In this document: positions 1-8,618 of the stretch, in pieces
Position numbering within the stretch: the first letter of the stretch is position 1
How the letters are laid out: each line of letters begins with the position of its first letter
Assembly (NCBI RefSeq): GCF_025666195.1
Contig: NZ_CP102592.1
Span: 3,100,001-3,164,000 of the forward strand
Direction: 5' to 3'
Length of the DNA: 64,000 bases
From: Xanthomonas sp. CFBP 8443
GTDB taxonomy: Bacteria; Pseudomonadota; Gammaproteobacteria; Xanthomonadales; Xanthomonadaceae
Made by a program: the position numbers and the translations under genes
The notes under the pieces: generated by a model
The model's database searches: none
The model's input: the letters and a program-made list of their open reading frames with translations, nothing else
What the model was told of the DNA's origin: nothing

Positions 1-188
1 GCGCAAAGTTGCCATGCGCGCGTTGTCCGCTGCGACTGCGCGCGCGATGCGTGCGCGCCTTCCGCACGCCATGGCATCCGGGTGGGTCGCGCTGGCGCCG
101 CTAGCTCAGCGCGACGGACCGGCAGACGCTGGCGCTGTTTGAACCGCTGGCGCCGGACCGGAACTCAGAATCGACGCGCCACCAGGCG

Positions 189-470
189 TCAGGGGAACAG
201 ATCGGCGACTGCGAGATCCTCGCTGTGGCCGCCGCACTCCACCGGCTCGCGCAGGACGACCTGCTCGGCGACACCATCGCGGTGATGCAGGTACACGTTG
301 ACCTGCACGCATTCGGCACCGATCTGCTCGATGTACGGCGCGCCGTTGCCGACACCCGCCTGGGAGGCGGCATCCGCATCGGAAACATCCGCTGTTGCAG
401 CGGCGCTCGCAGCTCCCGCAAACGCCCAGGCCATGACACACAAGCAAAACCGCAACAATCCGCTGTTCAT
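189..470 (-). CDS. Small secreted hypothetical protein
   Basis: The product is a 93-residue protein that I do not recognise. Residues 1-22 form a clear Sec signal peptide (start MNSGLLRF, hydrophobic core, cleavage after AGAASA), so the mature protein should be periplasmic or secreted. The mature part is short and acidic, with two cysteines that could form a disulfide. The ATG at 470 is preferred over an upstream in-frame ATG at 554 because it places the signal peptide at the N terminus and has an AGGGG ribosome-binding sequence a few bases upstream. No neighbour suggests a function; the nearest gene on this strand is tRNA-Phe upstream. Confidence 0.6.
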   Translation of the reverse strand: MNSGLLRFCLCVMAWAFAGAASAAATADVSDADAASQAGVGNGAPYIEQIGAECVQVNVYLHHRDGVAEQVVLREPVECGGHSEDLAVADLFP

Positions 471-802
471 TGGCTTCCCCTGTTGGCCATGTACCCAATG
501 ATTGCGACAGCCGCGGCCAGTAGTTGAGCGGTATATCCCGAAAAAAGGCCGCATCCCATCATTTGTCTACGGCGCGTGAACATGCGCCCCCGTACGTGCG
601 ACGTCCTGTAAATGGTCGCGTCTGAGGCAGAAAGGCGGGGCAACGGCATCGGACAAAACATGAGTGACGTGCGGAAATCGGCATATCGTGTCGCTCAGCG
701 CTGGCGCCCGCGCAGGCATGTACCGCGGAAGCCCGGGCAACGCGGTCGCAGCCCTCGGCGCGTATGCGGCGGCACGACGCAATCGTGCGGCAGCGCTTGC
801 CG
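471..802. other. Intergenic region, no gene seen
   Basis: This stretch lies between the tRNA-Phe terminator and the small secreted protein gene. Open frames exist on both strands, but none has a convincing start site, ribosome-binding sequence or recognisable protein. It presumably holds the promoter of the gene at 189-470. Confidence 0.5.
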
Positions 803-834
803 CAAAGAAAAGGGCCTGCATTTCTGCAGGCCCT
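803..834 (-). terminator. Rho-independent terminator of tRNA-Phe
   Basis: On the minus strand a perfect 10-bp stem (AGGGCCTGCA with its complement, loop GAAA) is followed by TTTCTTTGCG. It lies just 3' of tRNA-Phe, as expected for its transcription terminator. Confidence 0.8.
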
Positions 835-842
835 TGGTGTAA

Positions 843-918
843 TGGTGGCCGAGGACGGAATCGAACCGCCGACACGGGGATTTTCAATCCCCTGCTCTAC
901 CAACTGAGCTACTCGGCC
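843..918 (-). tRNA. tRNA-Phe (anticodon GAA)
   Basis: This 76-nt cloverleaf reads on the minus strand from GGCCGAGTAGCTCAG to an encoded CCA end. The anticodon stem GGGGA/TCCCC encloses the loop TTGAAAA, giving anticodon GAA for UUC/UUU codons. The D-arm AGCTCAGTTGGTAGAGC and the T-arm GGTTCGATTCC are canonical. A strong intrinsic terminator follows. Confidence 0.97.
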
Positions 919-1675
919 ACTGCGCAACGCGGCAGGACCGGTGCGAGGACGCGCATCATAGCGATGCTGTCGGAATTGGGCAAGTGTGGTGTTTCCGGAA
1001 TTTCCCTACCGCACGGCAGGGCGTGCGCCGACTGTGCCGGACGGCGGCGCGCGCCATGCTGCGGGCGTCCTCGGTGCCTGGTCCATGCACGGCACGGATG
1101 CCGCTGGCAATGGTCATGGACCAGGTCGCCGAGGACAGCGCGACGTGGAAGGATCCCGCGCCACCGGCGTCTAAGCCTCTGCCACCGGAGCGTTCTGTGC
1201 CGCTGGCGGTGGCACGTCAGATCCTTTGTTTCAGCCGGCGCGCTATGAAGGACTACTGCCGCATCTGCTACCGGAGACGCATGATCTGCCTTGCAGGTGG
1301 GATCGCACTGCACATGCGGGTGCCGCGCTACCGGTTCGCAGGAGCGGTGGCGCTGCGACCAGCGCTGCGGCGCTGACCAAGCCGACGAGTTCGCGCAGGT
1401 GCAGGTGCAGGTGCAGCGAGCCTGCGGCGCCGATCTGCCCGCCCATGCTGTAGCGCGCGCCGCCGATCGAGACCGCGCCCGGCATGGCTGCGCTGCGGTA
1501 CCGCGACACGGCGCGCATGGCGACGGGACGCCACGAGACGGCGAGCCTCTGCCGGAACCTCCTGCCGACAGGAATGTCCAGCGTCCACGCGCACGCCTTC
1601 GGCGTGCCCGCCCCACCACGCAGTGCCCAGGCGCCGTAGTATTCTTCGCCGATCTTCACGTCCTGGAATCCGGTC
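919..1675. other. Region without a convincing gene
   Basis: About 750 bases separate tRNA-Phe from the lipoprotein gene. The best candidate is a minus-strand frame, 1243-1677, of 144 residues starting MTGFQDVKIGEEYYGAW. Its first 100 residues look plausible, but the C-terminal part is low-complexity and I recognise no family. Its start would overlap the start of the divergent lipoprotein gene by two bases. A short tandem repeat, GCAGGT three times at 1395-1412, encodes an alternating Leu-His stretch in that frame. The rest may be decayed sequence. Confidence 0.4.
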
Positions 1676-2152
1676 ATGGGTCAGCGGCTTCGCTTCGGCT
1701 TGCTCGTGTTGTGCACTGCGCTGCTGGCTGCCTGCGGCGACGGCATGGTGCGCCGCGTGTCCGACCCAGCCGCCAGCGTGCAGCAGCTCACCGTCAACAT
1801 GGACGGCAGCTGGAAGGTGGACCTGCGCCTGCAGAACTACAGCAGTATCCCGATGCGCTACGACACCGTGCGCCTGGAACTGGGCGTGGGCGGCGAAGCC
1901 GCCGGGACCGTGCAGACCGCGCCCGGGATCTCGATCGGACCGGAAACGGCGGACGTGGTCAGCATCGCGCTGCGCCCCAGTTCGGCCGCCCGCATCGCCG
2001 TCGCCGACGCGCTGGCAGGTCGCCGCAGCCTCGAGTACACGCTCAAGGGCAGCATCGATGCGACGCCGGAAGAGAAGAAGCAGCGCAACTTCGAGATCGA
2101 CACCCGCAACATGCTCAGCCCGGCGCCTGGACTGGACGGCGTCCTGCGTTGA
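1676..2152 (+). CDS. LEA type 2-like lipoprotein
   Basis: This 158-residue protein begins with a lipoprotein signal peptide (LLVLCTALLAAC, acylated Cys near residue 20), so it is expected to be membrane-anchored on the periplasmic side. The mature part, with alternating hydrophobic and polar residues and segments such as WKVDLRLQNYSSIPM, resembles the LEA-2/WHy (water stress and hypersensitive response) beta-sandwich found in many small proteobacterial lipoproteins. The role of this family in bacteria is unclear; a protective or envelope function is only inferred. It appears to be a single-gene unit. No strong ribosome-binding sequence is seen before the ATG at 1676, so the start relies on the signal peptide. 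Confidence 0.75.
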   Translation: MGQRLRFGLLVLCTALLAACGDGMVRRVSDPAASVQQLTVNMDGSWKVDLRLQNYSSIPMRYDTVRLELGVGGEAAGTVQTAPGISIGPETADVVSIALRPSSAARIAVADALAGRRSLEYTLKGSIDATPEEKKQRNFEIDTRNMLSPAPGLDGVLR

Positions 2153-2640
2153 CGCCAACCACCGCGCTGCCGGCGCTGCAGCGCGGGCACTGCGGTATTA
2201 CCGGTATTCGGCATGCGACCTGCGCCGGCCTGCGTCCTGGGCAGAATGTCTCCTTGATAAAGAAATAGCTTGAACTTGCTCTGCAGCGATTGCACGGCAT
2301 AGCGCGGCGAAGCGCTGCGGCTGGCGCTGTATCTACATCGCCAAGACCTTAGCTGAACCGGCAACCTGCCGGCTCGCACTGCGCCAAGCGCGCCATCACC
2401 GAGCCAGCAACTCGCCCAGAACCTCGCCGGTCGACGCCATGCCGTCGACCGGCGCTTCACCGATCGCAGCCACGACCTTCGCGGGCCCGCTGCTGTACTG
2501 GCCATCGCCAGCGCCCCACCTGCCCCATGTCCAGCCTTCGGCGGGTCTCCGCCATCGCGCCAGCACCGGAGCATCGACGAGCCGGAAAACCTCAACGCTC
2601 CACACGAACCTGGGCACGTTCAGCTGCCATTACCGCCAAA
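2153..2640. other. Intergenic region, no gene seen
   Basis: Nearly 500 bases separate the lipoprotein gene from the AT-rich control region of the marR gene. A 73-residue minus-strand frame at 2396-2617 is the only open frame with even composition. It matches nothing I know and has no convincing start signal, so it is not called. Confidence 0.45.
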
Positions 2641-2672
2641 TTACTACATAAATGTAATATATACATATGTAC
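2637..2672 (+). promoter_or_regulatory. Palindromic control region of the marR efflux operon
   Basis: Immediately upstream of the marR start lies a strikingly AT-rich segment in an otherwise GC-rich region. It holds the perfect palindrome TACATATGTA (2662-2671) and an inverted repeat of the form TTAC-N9-GTAA (2641-2657). MarR-family proteins commonly bind such palindromes over their own promoter and are released by an aromatic ligand. Autorepression of the operon is therefore likely but inferred. Confidence 0.5.
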
Positions 2673-2689
2673 GAAATAGGCAGCTACGC

Positions 2690-3187
2690 ATGAGCCGCTT
2701 CGGTGCCACCGAACAGCGCCTGGACGTCACCGGCCGCAAGCATCCGGGTTTCCCGCGCGACGCGGCCACGGTCGTGCGCCTGATCAAGCTGCTGCACAAG
2801 CTGATCCTGGACCAGGGCAACGACCTGCTGCGCGCCTATGGCCTGAACTACTCCGAATACAACGTGTTGATGATGATCGACGCCAGTCCCGACGGAACCC
2901 TGAGCCCGTCGCAGCTGAGCGACGCGGCCAGCGAGAAATCGGCCAACATCACCCGCCTGACCAGCCACCTGGTCGACAAGGGCCTGATCCAGCGCAGCCC
3001 CAGCGCCGAGGACCGGCGCATGTTGCTGCTGCGCCTGACCGCCGAGGGCGAGCGCCTGATCGAAGCGTTCATGCCCGACGTGTTCGCGCAGCTCAGCGGC
3101 TATGCGCAGCACCTGCAGCGCGCCGAACTGGCGCAACTGGAAGCCCTGTTGAAGACATTGCTGCGCGGCGTGGAGCGCGACGCATGA
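2690..3187 (+). CDS. MarR family transcriptional regulator
   Basis: This 165-residue protein has the MarR layout. An N-terminal helix for dimerisation is followed by a winged helix-turn-helix at about residues 55-125, containing LSPSQLSDAASEKSANITRL and the wing DRRMLLLRLTAEG, and a C-terminal helix for dimerisation. MarR proteins are usually repressors that leave the DNA on binding phenolic or other aromatic compounds. Its stop overlaps the start of the FUSC gene by 4 bases (ATGA), so it is the first gene of a four-gene efflux operon. This suggests that it controls its own operon through the palindromes just upstream. The inducing ligand is unknown. Confidence 0.9.
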   Translation: MSRFGATEQRLDVTGRKHPGFPRDAATVVRLIKLLHKLILDQGNDLLRAYGLNYSEYNVLMMIDASPDGTLSPSQLSDAASEKSANITRLTSHLVDKGLIQRSPSAEDRRMLLLRLTAEGERLIEAFMPDVFAQLSGYAQHLQRAELAQLEALLKTLLRGVERDA

Positions 3188-5364
3188 GCGCGCACCGCGC
3201 CGATGCCGGCACCGGCGCGCCCGCAGGCGCGGCGCCGCAGCGCCTGCGCACGCTGCTGGCCGAGGCCTTGCGCGGCGAAGGCGACGCCTGGCTGTTCGTG
3301 CTGCGCACGCTGCTGTCGATCTACCTCGCCGGCTGGATCGCGCTGCGCCTGGACCTGTCCTCGCCGATGACCGCGATGATCACCGTGGTGGTGGTGATGC
3401 ACCGACAGACCGGCATGGTGTTCGCCAAGGGGTTCTATCGCGTGCTGGGCACACTGATCGGCAGCGTCGCCGCGCTGGCGATGGTCGCGCTGTTTCCGCA
3501 GGAGCCGGTGCTGTTCGTGCTGGCGCTGGCGCTGTGGATCGGCCTGTGCACCGGTGGCGCGCTGCTGTACCGCAACTTCAAGGCGTACGCGTTCGTGCTG
3601 TCCGGCTATACCGTGGCGCTGATCGCGCTGCCGGCGGTGAACCAGCCGGAGAACGTGTTCACGCTGGTGGTCGCGCGCGTGACCGAGGTGCTGCTGGGGC
3701 TGCTGGTGACCGGCGTGGTCAGCGACGTGGTGTTCCCCAGCCGCCTGCGCCAGACCCTGCGCGACACCGTGCGCCGCGCCTACGACGGCTTCCTCGATTT
3801 CGTCCGCGACGCCACCGGCGGCCAGCTGCCGCGCGCGGCGATGGAGCAGGCGCACCTGCGCTTCGTCCGCGACGCGGTGGAGATCGAGGACCTGCGCAGC
3901 TCGGTGGTGTTCGAAGACCCGGAGGCGCGCGTGCGCAGCGGCCGCCTGCGCCTGCTCAACCAGCGCTTCATGGCCGTGTCCACCAGCTTCCAGTCGCTGC
4001 ACCACTACATCAACCGCCTGCTGCGCCAGGCCGAGGGCGAGGTCGCCGATGCGCTGATCGGCCTGTACCGGCCGCTGAAGGCGGCGCTGAGCGAGCGCGG
4101 CGGCCGCGAGCGCACCGCCGAGACCGCGCGCCGGCTGGCCGAGTGCCGCGACGCGCTGGCACCTCGCGCCGCCGCGGTACGCGACACCCTGCCGAGCGCG
4201 CGCTATGAGGATTTTGATACCGGCGTGTCGCTGCTGCGGCGCTTCTTCGGCGAGCTGCACGATTACGTCGCCGCCGAAGCCGCGCTGGTCGCCCCGCAGC
4301 AGTGGCGCACGCCGCAGGCCGGCGGCGACACCGCGGTGTTCCTGCGCGGCAACGACTACGCGGCGGCGGCGCTGACCGCGTTGCGCAGCGCGCTGCTGGT
4401 GGCGGCGATGTGCTGGCTGTGGATCCAGGCCGGCTGGATCAGCGGCGCCACCGCGGTGTTCCAGGCGGTGGCGTTGAGCGCGATCCTGTCGTCCAGCGCC
4501 AACGCGCCGGCGGCGGCGCGCTCGCTGTTCAAGGGCTTCGTGTTCGGCGCCACGTTGGGGGCGGTCTGCCAGTTGCTGGTGCTGCCGCAGATGGACGGCT
4601 ACGTCCTGTTCGTCGCCGGCACCGCACCGTTCCTGCTGCTGACCCTGTACCTGGCCTCCAAGCCGGCGCTGTTCGGCTTCGCCACCGGCACCAACCTGGC
4701 CTTCATCTCGATCCTGGCGGTGCAGCCCACGCCGCACTTCGATGCCGTCGCCACCTTCAACAGCGTGGTGCCGCTGCTGCTGGGCACGCTGGCGGTAAGC
4801 GTGGCGTTCGTGTTCGTGCCGCCGGTGATCGGCACTCGCTGGCATCGCCGGCGCCTGCTGGAACAGCTGCGGCGGCAGACCACGTTGGCCGCGCGCGCGC
4901 CGCTGCCCGGCCTGCAGTTGCGCCTGGAAAGCGTCAACCGCGACCTGTTCCAGCAGATCGTCGCGCATACCCCGCCGGGCAGCGACGAACTGCGCGACCT
5001 GCTCGGCTGGGCGCTGTCGGTGCACGAGACCGGGCGCACCCTGGTCGAGCTGCGCCGCGACGCCGCCGACGGCGACCTGCCGGCCGCGCTGGCGGCCGAC
5101 GTGGACGCCGCGGTGCAGGCGCTGGCCGCGCTGTACCTGGCGCCCTCGCCGGCACGGCACCGCCTGGCGCTGCAGCGCATCGACGCGGCGCTGGCCGCGA
5201 GCCGGGTCGACGGCCAGGTGCCGCTGCGCTGGAAACGCACCCGCGAGCACCTGCACCTGCTGCGCGGCGCTCTGCTCGATGCCGACTCGGTGCTTGCCGC
5301 ACTCGCCAGCGGGCACCCGCCCGCCCCGCCCTCGCCAGGAGCCGCCGATGTCGCTGCCCGCTGA
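3184..5364 (+). CDS. FUSC family (AaeB-like) aromatic acid efflux protein
   Basis: This 726-residue inner-membrane protein has the two-part FUSC/AaeB layout. There is a hydrophobic block of about six membrane segments near residues 35-190, a long cytoplasmic region, a second hydrophobic block near residues 395-545, and a second soluble region at the C terminus. Family members (AaeB, fusaric acid resistance proteins) form efflux pumps with a periplasmic adaptor and a small DUF1656 protein; all three are encoded here in tandem. The substrate is probably a hydroxylated aromatic acid, but this is inferred from the family. The gene overlaps marR by 4 bases and the DUF1656 gene by 17 bases, indicating translational coupling. 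Confidence 0.88.
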   Translation: MSAHRADAGTGAPAGAAPQRLRTLLAEALRGEGDAWLFVLRTLLSIYLAGWIALRLDLSSPMTAMITVVVVMHRQTGMVFAKGFYRVLGTLIGSVAALAMVALFPQEPVLFVLALALWIGLCTGGALLYRNFKAYAFVLSGYTVALIALPAVNQPENVFTLVVARVTEVLLGLLVTGVVSDVVFPSRLRQTLRDTVRRAYDGFLDFVRDATGGQLPRAAMEQAHLRFVRDAVEIEDLRSSVVFEDPEARVRSGRLRLLNQRFMAVSTSFQSLHHYINRLLRQAEGEVADALIGLYRPLKAALSERGGRERTAETARRLAECRDALAPRAAAVRDTLPSARYEDFDTGVSLLRRFFGELHDYVAAEAALVAPQQWRTPQAGGDTAVFLRGNDYAAAALTALRSALLVAAMCWLWIQAGWISGATAVFQAVALSAILSSSANAPAAARSLFKGFVFGATLGAVCQLLVLPQMDGYVLFVAGTAPFLLLTLYLASKPALFGFATGTNLAFISILAVQPTPHFDAVATFNSVVPLLLGTLAVSVAFVFVPPVIGTRWHRRRLLEQLRRQTTLAARAPLPGLQLRLESVNRDLFQQIVAHTPPGSDELRDLLGWALSVHETGRTLVELRRDAADGDLPAALAADVDAAVQALAALYLAPSPARHRLALQRIDAALAASRVDGQVPLRWKRTREHLHLLRGALLDADSVLAALASGHPPAPPSPGAADVAAR

Positions 5365-5554
5365 AATCTCGATCGCCGGCGTGTACGTGCCCGGCCTGTT
5401 GGTGCTGGCGGTGCTGCTGCTGTTCGCCGCCTGGGCGGTCGACGCGCTGGCCGGCCGCGCCGGGCTGTACCGCTACGCCTGGCACCCGCCGCTGTTCCGC
5501 CTGGCCTTGTACGTCGCCGTGTTCGCCGCGTGCGGCCTGCTCCTTTTGCCGTGA
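5348..5554 (+). CDS. DUF1656 (AaeX-like) small membrane protein
   Basis: This 68-residue protein has two predicted membrane segments: VPGLLVLAVLLLFAAWAV near the start and LALYVAVFAACGLLLL at the end. Size, topology and the IAGVYVPGLL motif fit the DUF1656/AaeX family, whose genes accompany FUSC pumps and HlyD adaptors. Its exact role in the pump is unknown. The ATG at 5348 lies inside the 3' end of the FUSC gene, and a GGAG sequence just upstream supports it. The adaptor gene follows 8 bases after the stop. Confidence 0.85.
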   Translation: MSLPAEISIAGVYVPGLLVLAVLLLFAAWAVDALAGRAGLYRYAWHPPLFRLALYVAVFAACGLLLLP

Positions 5555-5562
5555 GTCCCGCC

Positions 5563-6558
5563 ATGAAGACCCCTGCCCTGATCCGTTTCGCCCTGACCGC
5601 CGCGGTCGTGCTGATCGCCGCCCTGCTCGCGCATGCGCTGTGGCGCCACTACATGCTGTCGCCGTGGACCCGCGACGGCCGCGTGCGCGCCGAAGTGGTG
5701 CGCATCGCCCCGGACGTGTCCGGCCTGGTCGATGCGGTCGCGGTGACCGACAACCAGCACGTCAAGCGCGGCGACGTGCTGTTCAGCGTCGATCGGCGGC
5801 GCTTCGAGCTGGCCCTGGCGCAGGCCCGCGCCGATTTGGCCGCGGCGCAGGCGCAGGCGCGCTCGGCCGGCGCCAGCATCTCCGCCGCGGCCGCCAGCCA
5901 GGCGGCGAGCGAGGCCGAATTCCAGATGCGCCGCGCGCAGGCCGAACGCCGCGCCCGCGCCGCGGCGGTGATCTCGGCCGAGGCCCGCTCCGACGCCGAG
6001 GCCACCGCGCGCTCGGCGCAGGCCGACGTGCACCGCACCGCCGCCGTGCGCGGCCAGGCCAGCGCCGCACAGGCGCAGGCGCTGGCGGCGGTGGAGCAGG
6101 CCCAGGCCGCGGTCGACCTGGCCGCGCTGGACCTGCAGCGCACCCAGGTCCGCGCCACCGCCGACGGCTACGTCACCAACCTGGACGTGCGCGTCGGCGA
6201 CTACGCCCAGGCCGGCGGCGCGCGGCTGGCGCTGGTGCGCGACGACGCGATGTGGGTCTACGGCTACTTCGAGGAGACCAAACTGCCGCAGGTGCACGTC
6301 GGCGATCGCGCCGACATCCGCCTGATGAGCGGCGGGGTGCTGCTGCATGGACGGGTCGAAGGCATCGCCCGCGGCATCGCCGACAGCGACAACCCGACCA
6401 GCGCCTCGCTGCTCGCCGACGTCAGCCCAACTTTCAACTGGATCCGCCTGGCGCAGCGGGTGCCGGTGCGGGTGCGCATCGACCCGGCCAGCGTGCCGGA
6501 GGGCACCATCCTGGCCGCGGGCATGACTGCGACAGTCACGGTGCATGGAAAGCCGTGA
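5563..6558 (+). CDS. HlyD/AaeA-like periplasmic adaptor of efflux pump
   Basis: This 331-residue membrane fusion protein has one N-terminal membrane anchor (residues about 8-28). A lipoyl-like half containing RDGRVRAEVVRIAPDVSG follows, then a long alanine-rich coiled-coil hairpin (about 85-195), the second lipoyl half (RATADGYVTNLDVRVGDY), and a beta-barrel domain with VYGYFEETKLPQVHVGD. These features are typical of AaeA/EmrA adaptors that link an inner-membrane pump to an outer-membrane channel. No TolC-type gene is present nearby, so a channel encoded elsewhere is presumably used. It is the last gene of the marR-FUSC-DUF1656-hlyD operon. Confidence 0.9.
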   Translation: MKTPALIRFALTAAVVLIAALLAHALWRHYMLSPWTRDGRVRAEVVRIAPDVSGLVDAVAVTDNQHVKRGDVLFSVDRRRFELALAQARADLAAAQAQARSAGASISAAAASQAASEAEFQMRRAQAERRARAAAVISAEARSDAEATARSAQADVHRTAAVRGQASAAQAQALAAVEQAQAAVDLAALDLQRTQVRATADGYVTNLDVRVGDYAQAGGARLALVRDDAMWVYGYFEETKLPQVHVGDRADIRLMSGGVLLHGRVEGIARGIADSDNPTSASLLADVSPTFNWIRLAQRVPVRVRIDPASVPEGTILAAGMTATVTVHGKP

Positions 6559-6661
6559 TTGGGGAGTCGGGATTGGGGATTCGTAAAAGCCAGCTGCGGG
6601 CCTCGATCCATCCACACCGCGCGATCGCCGTTACGAATCCCGAATCTCCAATCCCCAATCC
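6557..6661. repeat. Inverted repeat built of GGGATTNGGGATTCG units
   Basis: A left arm (6557-6583: GATTGGGG, then GGGATTGGGGATTCG) and its near-exact inverse (6634-6661) flank about 50 bases. The arms could form a long hairpin after the efflux operon. The same unit recurs at 30125-30238 and 32225-32252, so this is a dispersed repeat family rather than a dedicated terminator. Confidence 0.8.
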
Positions 6662-6732
6662 GGCCCCACATCCATACGCCGTAGTATCCTGCGCATCTCG
6701 GCCGCGCCGCGGCCTCTGTTCCGAGCGACCGC

Positions 6733-8517
6733 ATGAGCACCTACCAAGCCCCGCTGACCGACCTGCGCTTCGCGCTGCACGACGTGCTGCAGGTGGAGGC
6801 CCTGTTCGCCCGCCTGGGCTACGCCGACGCCACCGCCGACGTGGTCGATGCCGTCCTGGAGGAAGCCGCGCGCTTCACCGGCACGGTGCTGGCGCCGCTG
6901 AACCGGGTCGGCGACGAGCATGGCTGCACGCTGGACGCGGCCACCGGCGCGGTCACCACCGCACCCGGTTTCCGCGAGGCCTACCGGCAGTTCGCCGACG
7001 GCGGCTGGACCGGCCTGACCGCCGCGGTCGAATTCGGCGGCCAGGGCCTGCCGCACACGCTGGGCGTGCCGCTCAACGAAATGGTCAACGCCGCCAACCT
7101 GGCCTGGGGCAACTTCCCGCTGCTGTCGCATGGCGCGGTCGAGGCGCTGAAGCAGCACGGCGAGGCCTGGCAGCAGGAGGTGTTCCTGAAGCCGCTGGTC
7201 GACGGCCGCTGGACCGGCACCATGTGCCTGACCGAACCGCACTGCGGCACCGATCTGGGCCTGCTCAAGACCCGCGCCGAACCCGACGCCGACGGCAGTT
7301 GGTCGGTCAGCGGCACCAAGATCTTCATCACCGCCGGCGAGCACGACTTCACCGACAACATCGTGCACCTGGTGCTGGCGCGGCTGCCGGACGCGCCGGC
7401 CGGGGCCAAGGGCATTTCGCTGCTGGTGGTGCCCAAGTTCAAGGTCGCCCGCGACGGCAGCGTCGGCGAGCGCAACGCGGTGCGCTGCGGCTCGCTGGAG
7501 CACAAGATGGGCATCCACGGCTCGGCCACCTGCGTGATGAACTTCGACGGCGCGCAGGGTTACCTGGTCGGCCAGCCGCACAAGGGCCTGCAGGCCATGT
7601 TTACGATGATGAACACCGCACGCCTGGGCGTTGGGTTGCAAGGCATCGGCCTGTCCGAGCGCGCCTACCAGAACGCCCTGCGCTATGCGCGCGAGCGCCT
7701 GCAGTCGCGCTCGCTGACCGGGGCCAAGCTGCCGGACAAGCCGGCCGACCCGATCCTGGTGCATCCGGACGTGCGCCGCATGCTGCTGACGGTGAAGGCG
7801 CTGACCGAAGGCAGCCGCCTGCTGGCGCTGCACGCCGCGACCCTGATCGACGTCGCCCACCATGCGCAGGACCCGGCCGAACGCGAGCGGGCCGACGTGC
7901 TGGTCAGTTTCCTGACCCCGATCTCCAAGGCCTGCCAGACCGAATGGGGCGTAGAGAACACCTATCACGCGCTGCAATGCTTCGGCGGCCACGGCTACAT
8001 CCACGAGCACGGCATGGAGCAGCTGGCGCGCGATGCGCGCATCACCACGCTGTACGAAGGCACCACCGGCATCCAGGCGCTGGACCTGATCGGGCGCAAG
8101 ACCGCGTCCAGCCAGGGCGCCGGGCTGAAGCTGTTCCTGGCGCAGATCGAGGCCTTCGCCGGCGAGCACGCGGACAATCCGGCGGTGGCCGAGTTCATCG
8201 CGCCGCTGCGCGAGAAGGCCGGCGAATGGGCGGCGCTGACCAAGCGCATCCTGCAGCGCGCCGCCGGCAATGCCGACGAGCTGGGCGCGGCCAGCTACGA
8301 CTACGTGTTCTATTCCGGCTACGTGGTGCTGGCCTACTGGTGGGCGCGCAGCGTCGCCGCGGCCGAGGCATCGGCGCACAGCGAGGCGTTCAAGCAGTCC
8401 AAGCGCGAGACCGCGCGCTTCTACTACGCCAAGCTGCTGCCGCGCACGCTGACCCACGCCGCGGTGATCGAGGCCGGCGCCGAACCGCTGATGGCGATGG
8501 CCGACGCGCACTTCTGA
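6733..8517 (+). CDS. Acyl-CoA dehydrogenase, DmdC-like long form
   Basis: This 594-residue flavoenzyme is longer than classic acyl-CoA dehydrogenases (about 380-400 residues). It has the extra N- and C-terminal segments of the family that includes 3-methylmercaptopropionyl-CoA dehydrogenase DmdC. The FAD-binding middle segment CLTEPHCGTDLGLLKTRA and the C-terminal signature CFGGHGYIHEHGMEQLARDA, then LYEGTTGIQALDLIGRK with the presumed catalytic Glu, are intact. It should oxidise an acyl-CoA to the 2-enoyl-CoA in the cytoplasm and pass electrons to ETF. In Xanthomonas a general fatty-acid role is more likely than DMSP metabolism. The gene stands alone, preceded by the repeat at 6557-6661. Confidence 0.88.
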   Translation: MSTYQAPLTDLRFALHDVLQVEALFARLGYADATADVVDAVLEEAARFTGTVLAPLNRVGDEHGCTLDAATGAVTTAPGFREAYRQFADGGWTGLTAAVEFGGQGLPHTLGVPLNEMVNAANLAWGNFPLLSHGAVEALKQHGEAWQQEVFLKPLVDGRWTGTMCLTEPHCGTDLGLLKTRAEPDADGSWSVSGTKIFITAGEHDFTDNIVHLVLARLPDAPAGAKGISLLVVPKFKVARDGSVGERNAVRCGSLEHKMGIHGSATCVMNFDGAQGYLVGQPHKGLQAMFTMMNTARLGVGLQGIGLSERAYQNALRYARERLQSRSLTGAKLPDKPADPILVHPDVRRMLLTVKALTEGSRLLALHAATLIDVAHHAQDPAERERADVLVSFLTPISKACQTEWGVENTYHALQCFGGHGYIHEHGMEQLARDARITTLYEGTTGIQALDLIGRKTASSQGAGLKLFLAQIEAFAGEHADNPAVAEFIAPLREKAGEWAALTKRILQRAAGNADELGAASYDYVFYSGYVVLAYWWARSVAAAEASAHSEAFKQSKRETARFYYAKLLPRTLTHAAVIEAGAEPLMAMADAHF

Positions 8518-8529
8518 ACCCTGCGCAAG

Positions 8530-8560
8530 GCGCGACCGGCAGCGCATGCGCCGGTCGCGC
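8530..8560 (+). terminator. GC-rich hairpin after acyl-CoA dehydrogenase gene
   Basis: An 11-bp perfect stem (GCGCGACCGGC and its complement) lies 12 bases after the dehydrogenase stop codon. There is no U-run after it, so it may act as a weak terminator or protect the 3' end of the transcript. Confidence 0.35.
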
Positions 8561-8618
8561 AGATCCGTCCCGGTGCGATACACAAATCGTCAACAATCGG
8601 GTATAAGCTGTTTTCCCG

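Noticed and set aside
1395..1416. GCAGGT tandem repeat as a regulatory or phase-variation tract
   Set aside because: Only three copies, with no supported gene in phase; more likely local codon repetition.
3100..5316. A 738-codon minus-strand frame opposite the FUSC gene
   Set aside because: The product is rich in Gln, His and Arg without any motif, typical of the antisense of GC-rich genes.
4302..8606. A plus-strand open frame of about 1430 codons spanning the efflux operon and the dehydrogenase gene
   Set aside because: It is a shadow frame caused by very high GC at third codon positions; its product is Arg/Ala/Gly-rich without domains and it crosses four well-supported genes.
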